Origin: Wurfbainia villosa
Lineage: Eukaryota > Streptophyta > Magnoliopsida > Zingiberales > Zingiberaceae
Direction: 5' to 3'
Assembly (NCBI GenBank): GCA_025175895.1
Contig: CM046005.1
Coordinates: forward strand, 61,590,325-61,654,324
DNA length: 64,000 nt
The translations under genes and the position numbers were made by a program. Each line of letters starts with the position of its first letter. Position 1 is the first letter of the stretch. This document shows, in pieces, positions 1 through 10,603 of this stretch. Under the pieces are notes generated by a model. The model searched no databases. It was not told where the DNA came from and worked only from the letters and a program-made list of their open reading frames with translations.

Positions 1-177
1 AATTTTCTTTTATTGCAAATTTTAATTTTACGGTTATGTCTACACTTGTTGTAATATGCATGCGTGTGTTGTGTGTGTTGTAATAAATGTAGATTTATTA
101 TTTTTATTGCTTCCGCTGTGCTCATGTTTACGAAACATGATCGAACACACACACGCCGCGGTGCCGGAAACCCAACA
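1..177 (+). mobile_element. 3' end of an A-family copia LTR
   Basis: The sequence is nearly identical to the last 177 bases of the two A-element LTRs (ending at 50460 and 57862) and stops at the same terminal CCCAACA. From 178 the sequence becomes the minus-strand reverse transcriptase of element B. This is therefore the right edge of an A-family insertion in B; whether it is a solo LTR or a whole element lies to the left of the window. Confidence 0.88.
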
Positions 178-633
178 GAATAAATCTATAAGACTGGATC
201 ACCTCATCAAAGCGGATGTTCCAAGACCTCGAAGCTTGCTTCAGTCCATAAATGGACCGATTAAGCTTACATACAAGATGCTCTTTGCCCTTAGCAATGA
301 ATCCCTCTGGTTGCTTCATGTAGATGTTTTCCTCAAGACTTCCATTAAGGAAAGTTGTCTTGTCATCCATCTGCCACACCTCATAATCCATATGAGCTGC
401 TATGCATAAGAGAATCTCGATAGACTTAAGCATGGCTACCGGCGAAAAGGTCTCCTCATAATCGATACTCTCTTTCTGAGTATACCCTTTCGCAACAAGC
501 CTCGCTTTGAAGGTCTCAACTTTCCCATCTATTCCTCTCTTTCTCTTGTATATCCACTTGCATCCAATGGTTTTTACACCATCGGGTGGTTCTACTAGCT
601 CTCATACCTGATTTGAATCCATAGATTCAATCT
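178..633 (-). pseudogene. Element B reverse transcriptase, N-terminal half
   Basis: Reverse transcriptase would copy the element RNA into cDNA inside the virus-like particle. Reading leftward from about 633 the minus strand shows the copia RT signatures GCKWIYK, ARLVAKGYTQ, SPVAMLKSI, the palm motif near WQMDDKTTFLNG, PEGF and SIYGLKQASRSWN. The frame is closed by a stop near 609 and the domain is cut at 178 by the A-family LTR, so the catalytic YVDD box is missing here. In the palm motif the usual 'MDVKTAFLNG' reads MDDKTTFLNG. The homologous stretch of element A is at 54178-54633. It cannot make an active enzyme. Confidence 0.85.
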
Positions 634-639
634 CAGCAT

Positions 640-1665
640 TCATTGCACTTTGCCAACATACTGCATCTTTATCTTGGATTGCCTCACATATGTCCAGGGA
701 TCAGGTTCATGTTCGCCAGGGACCAAATCAGAAGATTCTTCCAAGAACATGAATCTATCAGGCTGTCTCACAACCCTCCCACTACGATGAGGTATCACCT
801 GTGTATCCTCTGTGACACGCGGTGTAGTGACATGTGGTATATTCTCTTGTACCGGCAGTACTAAAGAAGTGACTTCCCCTTTTAACTCCTCTAGAACAAT
901 TTTACTCTTGGGGTTGTGGCTCATCACATAGTCTTCCTCTAGAAATCTGGCGTTCGTGCTAACGATCACCCTCTGATCTCTAGGACTATAAAACAATCCA
1001 CCCTTCGTTCCCCTGGGATAGCCAACGAACATGCATACTTCTGTACGAGGTTCCAACTTACTAGCATCTGCCTTCAGCACATGTGTTGGACTCCCCCATA
1101 TCCGAATATGTCTTAGACTAGGCTTTCGCCCAATCCACAACTCTGTGGGAGTAGAAGGCACTGATTTAGATGGAACCAAGTTTAGAATGTACACCGTCGT
1201 ATCTAGATCATATCCCCAGAATGAATCTGGCAAGTTAGAATAACTCATCATCGATCTAACCATCTCCATAAGAGTCCTATTCCTTCGCTCTGCTACACCG
1301 TTCTACTAGGGTGTGCCAGGTGCAGTCAATTGGGATTGAATCCCAGCCTATGATAAGTAGTTCCTAAACTCTCCCAAGAGGCACTCACCACCACGATCAA
1401 ATCGTAGTGTCTTGATACTTTTACCTTGACGTTTCTCCACATCAGCCTTGAATTCTTTGAACTTGTCAAAGCATTCAGACTTGCGGCGCATCAGGTAAAT
1501 GTATCCATATCTTGAGTAATCGTCTATAAAAGAGACGAAATACTCAAAACCACCTCTAGCCTGGATAGACATAGGACCACACAAATCAGAATGAACCAAT
1601 TCTAACACATCTTTGGCTCTATACCCCTTGGCCTTAAAAAGCCTCTTGGTCATCTTACCCTCCAA
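640..1665 (-). pseudogene. Element B integrase
   Basis: This is the copia integrase core and C-terminal region, which inserts the cDNA into the host genome. It follows the zinc-knuckle/protease frame directly. From 1665 downward it shows LVHSDLCGPM, DDYSRYGYIYLM and FDRGGE, which hold the D, D and E positions of the catalytic triad. The frame ends in a stop near 1348; after an interval with stops it resumes at 1269 with the typical tract running from MEMVRSMM through WGYDLDTTVYILN. The remainder (KADASKLEPR, FVGYPRGTKGG) is the usual linker toward RT. At least two stops divide the domain. Confidence 0.85.
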
Positions 1666-1671
1666 GCAACA

Positions 1672-2436
1672 TTAACAGGTTGGGAGATCCTCCACCACTA
1701 ATGAACCCAAAGGTCCATCAGCTATCAACCTTTGAATTCTGCTTAGGTTAATGTGACCAAGCCTAAGATGCCAAAGATATGTTTGGTTCATCTTCGAAGG
1801 TTCTTTTCTCTTATTGGAATTAGAAGATGAGTTATTAACTTCAATTTGCATCGTGGGAGGTTTTGGTTCAAGTGTGTATAAATTTCCTTTCAATGCACCC
1901 GAATAGATAATGTCCCTATTCCTTCTTATAACAACTCTATCATTAAAAGAAATAGAATATCCATCCATAAACAATTTAGAAACTGAAATTAAATTCTTTC
2001 TAAATAAGGGTACATAAAGGCAATTCTTAAGAACCAAAAGTTTATTTTTCTTAAAAGATAAATGAACATCTCCCACTGTAACAGCCGCCACCTTCGTGGC
2101 ATCGCCCAAGTACACAATAATCTCCCCCTCAGCCAGTCGTCTGGTTTCCTGGAACTCCTGCAAAGTATTACAGACATGATCAGTGGCTCCCGTATCTACA
2201 CACCAGGTGTCGGTAGATAACACCGCTAAACATGTTTCAACGACTAGACCAAAAGATATACCTTTGTTCTTGCGGTTGGGGCAGTCCTTCTTCCAGTGTC
2301 CAGTCTGCTTACAAGTGAAGCACTTGCCTTTCGGCTTCTTCACTCCTCCTTGAGTACCTCCCACCGCCTTCGCCCCGGTTTGTTTCTTCTTCTTCTTTCC
2401 TTTCGGCTTAGAAGTAGAAACCTTCTGGGTCACCAC
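1672..2436 (-). pseudogene. Element B zinc knuckle, protease and GAG-pre-integrase
   Basis: This open stretch of 254 codons is the middle of the copia polyprotein. A Lys-rich start (about residues 1-35) leads into a CCHC zinc knuckle, CFTCKQTGHWKKDC (about 39-52), which binds the element RNA. Next is a retropepsin with the active-site motif WCVDTGATDHVC (about 78-89), then the GAG-pre-integrase zinc-binding region (YLWHLRLGHINLSRIQ, about 220-235). It ends at a stop just where the CxxC of that region is completed, so the polyprotein is broken before the integrase core. The protease active site itself (DTG) is intact. Confidence 0.87.
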
Positions 2437-3047
2437 GGCATGCGACTGAGCACTCTAACGAAATAGTCCCTCTGCCGCCTGGAGTTCTATCAGAAGTTCC
2501 ACCAACGAATACAACCTCTTGTTCATGTTGTAATTGAGGCGAAACTGCTCAAAACTCCTAGGTAGAGACTGGAGTATGATATCGACCTAGGTTTCCCCAT
2601 CGATCTCAGCTCCTAGGACCTCCAGCTCATTCAAATGAGCCACATCTTGAGAACATGATCCCTCACGGGTGTTCCCTCGATCATGGTGGTCGTCATCAAG
2701 TTTCTCATGGCCTCTTGCCTCGCAGCCCGATTTTAGTGTCCGAAAAGCTCCTTGAGATTGAGCATCATATCATAAGCAGTGGACATGGCTTGATGCTGAT
2801 GTTGCAGTACATTTGACATTGCCAAAATGTAACACCGCGCCATCTCATCGGCCTTTATCCACTTCATATAGCTCTCTCTCTCCTTTTCCCCAGAATTATC
2901 TGTAGGCTTGGGAGGGCACTCTTCGAGGAGTACATATTTGTATTCCTCTGCAGTCAAGACAATATCTAGATTCCTCTTCCAATCAACATAGTTGGGTCTA
3001 GTAAGTTTGTTCTCTTTCAGTATCACAGCAAGTGGGTTGAAAGTCAT
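2437..3047 (-). pseudogene. Element B Gag capsid region
   Basis: The start codon at 3045-3047 (reading MTFNPLAVIL) is chosen because it aligns with MTSLNLRTIL, the Gag start of element A. The first 105 codons include KLTRPNYVDWKRNLDIVL and KYVLLEECPP, typical of the copia UBN2/gag-polypeptide family that forms the virus-like particle shell. A stop after the motif KELFGH at 2733 breaks the frame; the rest of the capsid domain up to the zinc knuckle is recognisable but interrupted. Confidence 0.8.
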
Positions 3048-3221
3048 TTTGAAAGAAAACCTAAGAATCACATAAATCAAAACATTAGATTTCAAAAAAT
3101 TATTGATTCCTCAAACAATAAAATTTTAAAATCAACCAACACCTCAAAACACCGAGAATATCGTATGCCACGATAGTGTGGACATGTACGAATTCTACAT
3201 TTGTAAGAGGAGGTTTTACCC

Positions 3222-3270
3222 ATTAATTTTACTATCTTGTCAACCTAACTTTTTGACAAGTAAAATTAAT
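3222..3270. repeat. Inverted repeat in the leader of element B
   Basis: The left arm at 3222-3243 (ATTAATTTTACT, four extra bases, TGTCAA) is complementary to the right arm at 3253-3270. That gives 18 paired bases with a 4-base bulge and a 9-base loop. In the element RNA this would be a stable stem-loop. Confidence 0.8.
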
Positions 3271-4087
3271 AGTTGGTTCCTCTTTGGCCCTACAAATAAA
3301 AGCAGTGACTCCGATGGGGAGGATACTTATATTTGTATCTAAGTGTTCACCATTACTCGGTACTAAGATAATTATCTCGGGTTATGTGCCTTACGATGGG
3401 CAAGTACACACACTCCTTAATAATTTCCTATAACTATATTCGACCTTTGATCCGCAAACAAATCCATCCGATGGGGAGGAAGGCACTCAGAGCCGACGTG
3501 CAAGTTTGTTTGCATCACATGTCAAATCATAATGGAGGCTGTAGGAATTTAAAAAATTCCCTCTCCCACTTAGTAATTTGAAATTGAGGAATTTTCCTAG
3601 CCTACGACATGTATATCAAAAAAAAAGCAATAAATATGAAAAATAAATTATTTTCCGACTATTATGGCTTTTGTCTTCAATATGACTTCCGTCGCATCGC
3701 CATCTTGTCCGCTCCTCCTACGCCATGTATGAGCCATCCGGAGATCCGAGCTGAGACTAAAACCTATTTTAATTTACATCCATCGATCCTATACTCCACA
3801 AGGGAGTGTACATGAAATCTAGATCGAAAGTAAAATAAAATAAAGAGTGGCTAAACAATGCCGTATTTAATTTACAAAAATTAAATACTAGCCTCATCAA
3901 CTCCGAGGATTCAACAAAATAAATATTTACACACATACAATCACATACACACATATGGCCATAATAGTCGGATCTTATGCCTGCAACCAAAGAGTTAAAC
4001 TACACATATCCTACTATTATCCGGCACATATAATATATGAAAAAGTGCATAAAAATTAATCGAATCCTAAACACACAAAACCGAAAA

Positions 4088-4104
4088 CCTTGGCTCTGAT
4101 ACCA
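4088..4104 (-). other. Primer-binding site of element B
   Basis: On the minus strand it reads TGGTATCAGAGCCAAGG, complementary to the 3' end of initiator tRNA-Met and placed 2 bases from the LTR end at 4107. Confidence 0.9.
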
Positions 4105-4106
4105 AT

Positions 4107-4347
4107 TGAAGGGTTTTGCTTATTGAGTCTGTGAGGGGAAACTTCGCTTCTCACTTCACCTAAGTTGCTTGATCATGGCGATCCCTTCGATGTCTCCGGA
4201 TTAAAAAAATTTAATCCTAGATAAAAGGGATTGCCCAAACAACCAAGTCATCGTCGTGCTATTCGTTTAGAGAGGTCACTTGAACAAACTCATTGTTCAA
4301 GCGACCAACCTCTATTCTACGAGTAGCCGCGGAATAGACGATGTCCG
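4107..4347 (-). mobile_element. 5' LTR of element B, proximal part
   Basis: The LTR starts next to the primer site with TGAAGGG in plus-strand reading and runs until the insertion point of element C. It resumes at 19641 after that insertion. Confidence 0.8.
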
Positions 4348-4653
4348 TGTTGGGACGGATCGGTTGGCTGGCTAGAGGGGGTGAATAGCCCTCGTTCGTT
4401 TGATGTCGTAATTCGCTCGTTCTCATTGCGTTGCTTGTCTACGATTGTCGTTAGCGCCGCGGAAACAATAGAAATAACAATAATACTAACAACAATACAA
4501 GCACACCAAATACGCAAGTATATACGTGGTTCGGAACCGAATGGTTCCTACTCCATGGGGTGAGCTCAACGAGCTCGTGTTATGCGCACGACACTAACAA
4601 CACTCCTTATCGACTACACGTCGGAGGTGGAGAAACCTCTCACAAGCTATTAC

Positions 4654-7600
4654 TGTAATGCCCGTAAAATTTCTAGCAATTTTACGAGATTTTTTGGCTT
4701 TACAATAATGGGCTTGATGTGGGCTTTTTCGAAAAATAAAAGAAAATAGCCAAAAAGAGATGCAAGGCCTAGGAATTGAACCCCAAACCTCTAGAGATAG
4801 CCAAGCCCTATAGATGCACCCACTAACCAAAAGCCCAAGAGGATTATATCATTAGAAAAAGAGGGGAAATTGTAGATAAGTGTGATGAGGGTAAATGAAG
4901 GGGCATGGAAAAGAGAAGAGAAACTTCTCTTCCTCCCTTTATAAAGAAGAAGGAAGTTTCCACTTGGCCACTTCTTCTTCCCTTCTTCTTCCTCACCGAA
5001 AACCCATCTCCCCCCCCCCCCCCCCTCTCCATTTTCACCTTTGGCCGAACCTCATCCAAGCAAGGAGAAGCTAGTTCTTGCCTTCCATAAGGTCAACTAC
5101 CCACTACAAGCAAGCGAAGGAAGTAAGATTCCCTCACCTGCAGTATATTAGTTTTGTAGGATAGGTTACATGAAAGAAATATGAAGTTGTAGCCCCCTAG
5201 GTCTCGTCTAACTAAGTTTATGGGCTAGGATTCATGAAAATGCTACTAGGGAAATTTTTATGGGTTGTATGCTTCAAGTAGGAATCTTTAGGGTCAAAAG
5301 TCCAAGGATTTTAGCCCTTACATGTTTCGGCCAACCCAAGCTTTTAGGGTTAGGGTTGCATGAACTTGATTCTAAGGTTATGTTCATAGAGTGTAGGCAT
5401 CAAGTAGGGATTTTTAGGTGCCAAAAACCCAACTCATAGCCATATATGTTTCGGCCAACCAAGGAATTTAGGGTTAGGGTTTCATGAAAATGCCCCTTAT
5501 GAAGTTATGCTATGATTTATGCCTACATGAATAAATTTAGGTGACAAAAACCCAAGCCTTGTGCCCCTATAAGTTTCGGCCAACCAAGGAATTTAGGGTT
5601 AGGGTTTCATGAAAATGCCCCTTATGAAGTTATGCTATGATATATGCCTACATGAATAAATTTAGGTGACAAAAACCCAAGCCTTGTGCCCCTATAAGTT
5701 TCGGCCACCCATGGTTTTAGGGTTAGGGTTTCATGAAAATGCCCCTTATAAAGTTATGCTATGATATATGCCTACATGAATGAATTTAGGTGACAAAAAC
5801 CCAAGCCTTGTGCCCCTATAAGTTTCGGCCACCCATGGTTTTAGGGTTAGGGTTTCATGAAAATGCCCCTTATGAAGTTATGCTATGATATATGCCTAGG
5901 AAATATGCCTATGTGATGAACATGTTTTATGATTTAATATGCCATGAATATGCCTAGGAAATATGCCTATGTGATGAACATGTTTTATGATTTAATATGC
6001 CATGAATATGCCTAGGAAATATGCCTATGTGATGAACATGTTTTATGATTTAATATGCCATGAATATGCCTATGAAATATGATTAGGTGATGAACTTGTT
6101 TTATGATTTAATATGCCATGAATATGCCTAGGAAATATGCTCATGTGATGAACAAGTTTATGATATAATATGCCATGAAATATGCCTATGTGATGAACAT
6201 GTTTTATGATTTAACATGCCATGAATATGCCTATGAAATATGCTTATGTGATGAACATGTTCGTGCTTTAGGACCCCTTTATGTTATGAATGCATGTATG
6301 CTATGAAATGTCTAAGGTGGAGATGCTTCCCTTTCAAGTAGGGATTAAGAGCTCTCCTTATAATAAGATAAGATGGAGATGCTTCCCTTTCAAGTAGGGA
6401 TTAAGAGCTCTCCTTATGATAAGACAAGAAAGGAAGGAATTAAGTATTTTACTTTGTAAGAGGTTAAGTACCCGACCCGTCAGGTGGTCGTTAATCAAAT
6501 CCATAGGGACATAAGAAGACGTAAGAGGTCTTGCCCTGGTAACACGTAAGAGGTCTTGCTCTAGTAGGTCTGGTGGCTCGCTACCCCAGCCTATTAGGGA
6601 ACGCGCATTATGTGGTACCTAACCTGGGGCCCCCCAAGCAAGTTATGATTATGTTGAAGTATCTATATGTATATGTTTTGAAAAGAAAAGACTTTTATGA
6701 AATTGTGCATGCTTATGTTAAAGTCTATGAATGCTTATGGTTAAGTTTAAAAATGCTTATGATTATGTCATTTATGCATGTTAGATTTTATGAAGTTATG
6801 ATGCTTATAGTTGAGTTAAGAATATTTGTGACTATGGACTTTATGCATGTTTAAGATTTATGATGTTACGGATACTTATGTTATGAATGCTTATGAACTT
6901 GTCCTTTATACATGTTAGATTTTATGAAGTTATGATGCTTATAGTTGAGTTAAGAATATTTGTGACTATGGACTTTATGCATGTTTAAGATTTATGATGT
7001 TACGGATACTTATGTTATGAATGCTTATGAACTTGTCCTTTATACATGTTAGATTTTATGAAGTTATGATGCTTATAGTTGAGTTAAGAATATTTGTGAT
7101 TATGTACTTTATGCACGTCTAAGATTTACAATGTTATGAATGCTTATGTTAAATTATGCCCTGCTTAGATTTAATTATGCTTAACATGCTGATGTAATCT
7201 CTATGCCATGCTTAGGTTTTTTTATTACGTGGGTATGTTGTTGATTAGTGTTGCTATGAAACACTTAGGCTATTTATGCTAGTATGCTCATGTTTCTAAT
7301 TGCTTGATGAATTTGTGGCTTTTGTGAGTAGGCAAGAATCTTACTAAGCTATATGCTTATAGTTTATGTTGTCCGTATACTGCAGATAAAGGAAACCTGA
7401 ACTAGAGGAAGTAGCAGGAAGGGCCAAGTGTGTGTGATAGTGGCATGGTGGAGAAAGACCCTGTTACTATCTGCTTAAATTACATGAACAATGAACCACT
7501 TAAGACTTTGCTTCCGCTTATAAGACTTATGAATCCTTAGTATCATGTTGGATGATGCTTATTTATGTTACTGTTCAATTACTTAAGAACTCATGATTGA

Positions 7601-7763
7601 CTCTTTATGTTATGCAAGTTAGAAATGTGACAAGATATGTTAACATGCTGATTATGAATATGATATGTGACGCATGTGCAAAAGAAGATTTAAGTTATGA
7701 TAACATGTTAAAAAAGCAGTAAAAAGTAGCCTATACGAGGCGAGATAAAGAGGCGGGTTCTGA
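4654..7763 (+). repeat. Left LTR of element H
   Basis: Homologous to 10597-13896 over its length. The right boundary is approximate, because the LTR end is mutated and followed by a rearranged segment rather than a recognisable primer site. It contains a TATA-like TTTATAAAGA (4938-4947), a 16-base C run at 5010-5025 that the other LTR lacks, and four different tandem arrays between 5380 and 7150. Confidence 0.78.
5380..7150. repeat. Four tandem arrays in the left LTR of H
   Basis: In order: a 124-bp unit in about four copies, each with TTTAGGGTTAGGGTTTCATG (to about 5890); a 58-bp unit in six to seven copies (TATGCCTAGGAAATATGCC, about 5893-6260); a 56-bp unit in two copies (GGAGATGCTTCCCTTTCAAG, about 6319-6424); and a unit of about 134 bp in three copies (about 6760-7150). 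No coding capacity is seen. Confidence 0.85.
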
Positions 7764-8358
7764 GTTCCACTATCACACATCAAGCCTCCTTCCTGCTGTT
7801 TCCAAGTAAGTAACTTTATGTATACTTAAGTTTCTTTTATAATGAAGAATGTCTTCTATTTAGATAGAAATAATACCTCATCATGTTTTAGTAGAATGGA
7901 ACCATACTTGTGATTTAGATAGAAATAATACCTCATCATGTTTTTGTAGAATGGGACCATACTTGTGACTTAGATAGAAGTAATACCTCATCCTGTTTAG
8001 TAGAATGGAACCGTACTCGTGACTTAGATAGTAATGATACCTTACCATGCCTTATAGGATGGAAACGTGTCTCTAACCTAGAAATACCGCTAGAAAGGAT
8101 ACCTTACCTTGTTAGGATAAGAGAGTTGTTTTCTTTGTTTTGGCTTAAATATGCATAAATGCACGTAGGATGATCTTATGCTAGCCTAGCATTTAGCTTA
8201 AGTAATGCATGAATATACAAATGATAGCTTTATGCTAGCCTTAGTTTAATTACGCACAAAAAAAACTCCTAAAATTACGAAGATTTGATTTTCGTAATTA
8301 TTTGTGTAAGGTGCTCATCTGAATTGAATTAAGCCGGTTTCGTACGGGTTAGTCGGTT
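7764..8358. other. Rearranged junction and 55-bp repeats in H
   Basis: Where a primer-binding site should follow the LTR there is instead a segment of about 35 bp (7765-7800) that is an imperfect inverted copy of 7407-7443. A 55-bp unit (TAGATAGAAATAATACCTCA) then repeats four times from 7861, 7916, 7971 and 8025. No TGGTATCAGAGC site is visible. Confidence 0.7.
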
Positions 8359-8388
8359 TTGTACTGGCTTCATTTATTTCAATTCCAG

Positions 8389-8880
8389 ATGGCACGGACG
8401 ATGACTACCATGACCCATCGGGATGTGTTACGAAACCGATTAAGGGAAGCTATTGAAAAGATAGTCTATAAACCAGATGGTGGGGTCATCGGACACATGA
8501 AAAGGCTCGATGGTCTTTTTAGGAGACTCGAGCAGCAGGAGTTTCCGTTACTGGACAATTATCGGATATGGGCCTTGGTACGCTCCCTGCCAAATGAGTT
8601 CATGGTAGTTGCACATCACGTATGGGGCTGCTATAAAGGGCGGATAACATATGCGGAGTTGTGCTGGGAACTACTGGAGCACAAGGTTCAAGAGAAGCCT
8701 GTGGTAGAGAATCAGGTGGTAGCTGGCCTCGAGAGGAAGGAAGAGGGTTCGGTAAACAGTCAACTTATTGGCCAGCCGGAGACTACCCTAGTGAGGCCAA
8801 GGAAGACAGGACTAAAAATAATTACAACCGCACTAGGGTTTGTCCTAGTGGGAGTCGTAATAAACTATCTTCTCAAGTAG
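8389..8880 (+). pseudogene. Element H Gag fragment
   Basis: The frame is open from 8359; the first internal methionine likely to be relevant is at 8389 (MARTMTTMTHR). It contains a weak match to the gypsy retrotransposon Gag capsid region: a stretch around residues 95-120 reads VRSLPNEFMVVAHHVWG and AELCWELLEHKVQEK. There is no CCHC zinc knuckle before the stop at 8878. The sequence then passes within 200 bases to integrase, so the rest of gag and all of protease, RT and RNase H have been deleted. It is assigned to Gag mainly by position and is not functional. Confidence 0.5.
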
Positions 8881-9058
8881 TTTCTGTTGTTTAAATTAGA
8901 AGTAAGGAATGTTATATGTTAACATTTTTCCTTCTGGTCTGAAAATATGAATAAGAGATGATATGTCGTTTCTTTTGAAATTAATGATGAGTTCATTGCA
9001 TGGGATGTGTATGGTATAGTTGATCAATGTCGGTTAGACTGGAACATACGAATAATGA

Positions 9059-10018
9059 GTGGAAACAAGGTGTGCCGCTTTGATGTCCTTATCGATGCTA
9101 TCTCAACCCCTGAAAAGCGAAATAATGAATTACGGGATAGAGATTATTTCTGGACAACTTTCCACCATGACGATAGCGCCGACATTGTTCGACGATATAA
9201 TGGGAAAGCAAGATGGTGATTCAGACATCCAGAAGATCAAACAGGAAGTCCTAGAAGGAAGGGATAATGGATTCCGCATTTCCGACAGCGGACTATTATA
9301 CCTCCGGGACCGACTATGTATTCCGGACGATCCGGAATTACGGAAGAAGATACTCGAGGAATCCCATGGAACACCTTATACCATGCATCCTGGATCTAAT
9401 AAAATGTATCAGGACTTAAGAGATAAATTTTGGTGGTCCGGCATGAAAAGGGATGTGGCTCAGTACGTCAAGACTGGCCCGACCTGCCCGGAAGAGGTTA
9501 AGCGCGAACACGAAACCTAGGGGATTACTGCGGTCTGATTCTGGAAATGGGAAGAAATTTCTATGGACTTCATCTCGGGATTACCCAGAACAACAAATGG
9601 TTACGATGCTATATGGGTAATCATAGACCGGTTGATAAAGTCTGCCCATTTCCTGGCGATTAAGATGACTTATTCGATTGAGCAGCTAGCTCAATTATAT
9701 GTCAAGGAAATTATCAGATTACATGGAGTGCCTAAGGCTATTATTTCTGACCGTGATGACCGTTTCACCTTCCATTTTTGGGAATGTGTTCAGAAGGCTC
9801 TTGGCACAAAGTTGAGATTCAAGATCATTTCATCCTCGATCGATGGTCGATGAAAGAGTGAACCAAGTCTTTGGAAGATATGTTATGGCTTGTGCTCTAG
9901 ACTTTAAGGGTGTGTCGATATATTTGTGCTTGGCGGAATTTGCTTACAACATAACTGGAATGGCACCATATGAAGCTCTATACGGAGAAGATGCAGTCTC
10001 CTATCTGTTGGTACGAGG
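9059..10018 (+). pseudogene. Element H integrase
   Basis: The first frame (9059-9520) holds the N-terminal HHCC zinc-binding region of a gypsy integrase: LYLRDRLCIPDD, ESHGTPYTMHPGSNKMY and FWWSGMKRDVAQYV. The first cysteine of the final CxxC reads Gly (TGPTC). The catalytic core follows at 9563-9853 with MDFISGLPRT (first Asp) and IISDRDDRF (second Asp). A frameshift near 9845 separates the third residue (DERVNQVFGRY, about 9846). The continuation ends with APYEALYGED, the typical end of the core. The original role would be insertion of cDNA; at least three breaks rule that out. Confidence 0.85.
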
Positions 10019-10603
10019 GTGGTGAAAGGAGGAAATGGGTCCTCGGTAGTTATTATTGACAATACCACCATACTGAATATCCGTCGGAGAATCGAAGCGC
10101 TCGAGGCCGACAAAAGAGCTATGCGGATATGCAGCGTGACCGTTAGAATTGAGTCGAGATTTGGTATTTCTCAAAGTGACCCCTATGAAGGGAGTGATGA
10201 GATTCGGAAGGAAGGTAAATCAATCCACGCTCGTGGACCGTATCCGATATTGCAGAGGGTTGGCAAGGTAGCATACAAGCTGGAGCTGCCTCAAGAGATG
10301 TCGGCTATACACAACGTGTTCCATGTCTCAGTGCTCAAGAAATGCATATCCAGTGCGGACCAAGTGATCGAGTGCAAGCGGTACAAGTTCAAGAGGACGA
10401 GTATTGAAAGTTGGCCTATCCGGATATTAGGCCGAGATGTCAAGAGACTAAGGAACAAAGAAGTGCCCTTAGTAAAGGTCACGTGGCGAGAATCCGCGAT
10501 CGAGGAAGCTACACAGGAGCGAGAGGAGGAGATGAAGCGAAGTACCGGAATTGTTTTAAGTTTCGAGGATGAAACTTTTACAAGGTATGAGGATTATGCT
10601 TGA
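10019..10603 (+). pseudogene. Element H integrase C-terminus with chromodomain
   Basis: A 194-codon frame continues the integrase. Residues about 80-110 read GPYPILQRVGKVAYKLELPQ and HNVFHVSVLKKC, the GPY/F module of gypsy integrases. Residues about 130-170 (YKFKRTSIESWPIRILG, VKRLRNKEVPLVKVTW) align with a plant chromovirus chromodomain, which is thought to steer integration to heterochromatin by binding modified histone H3. The frame runs to the SFEDETF tract that normally sits just before the LTR. A shift near 10018 separates it from the core. Confidence 0.83.

Larger units (their letters stand above)
3048..4106 (-). other. Element B untranslated leader
   Basis: About 1.06 kb of AT-rich sequence between the primer-binding site and the Gag start. 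No convincing gene is seen. It holds a strong hairpin (3222-3270). Long leaders of this kind also occur in element A (1.27 kb) but not in the gag-only elements C, D and E. Confidence 0.7.

Noticed and set aside
4760..4830. tRNA-like sequence on the minus strand of the H LTR (GGTTAGTGGGTGC near the 5' side, GGTTCAATTCC as a B-box-like word; repeated near 10690-10760).
   Set aside because: The T-arm and acceptor stems do not pair well and the same word occurs in both LTRs. At most a decayed tRNA-like or Pol III box; not called as a gene.
5335..5860. Interstitial telomere array.
   Set aside because: Only two telomere-like units per 124-bp repeat, and all copies belong to a gypsy LTR.
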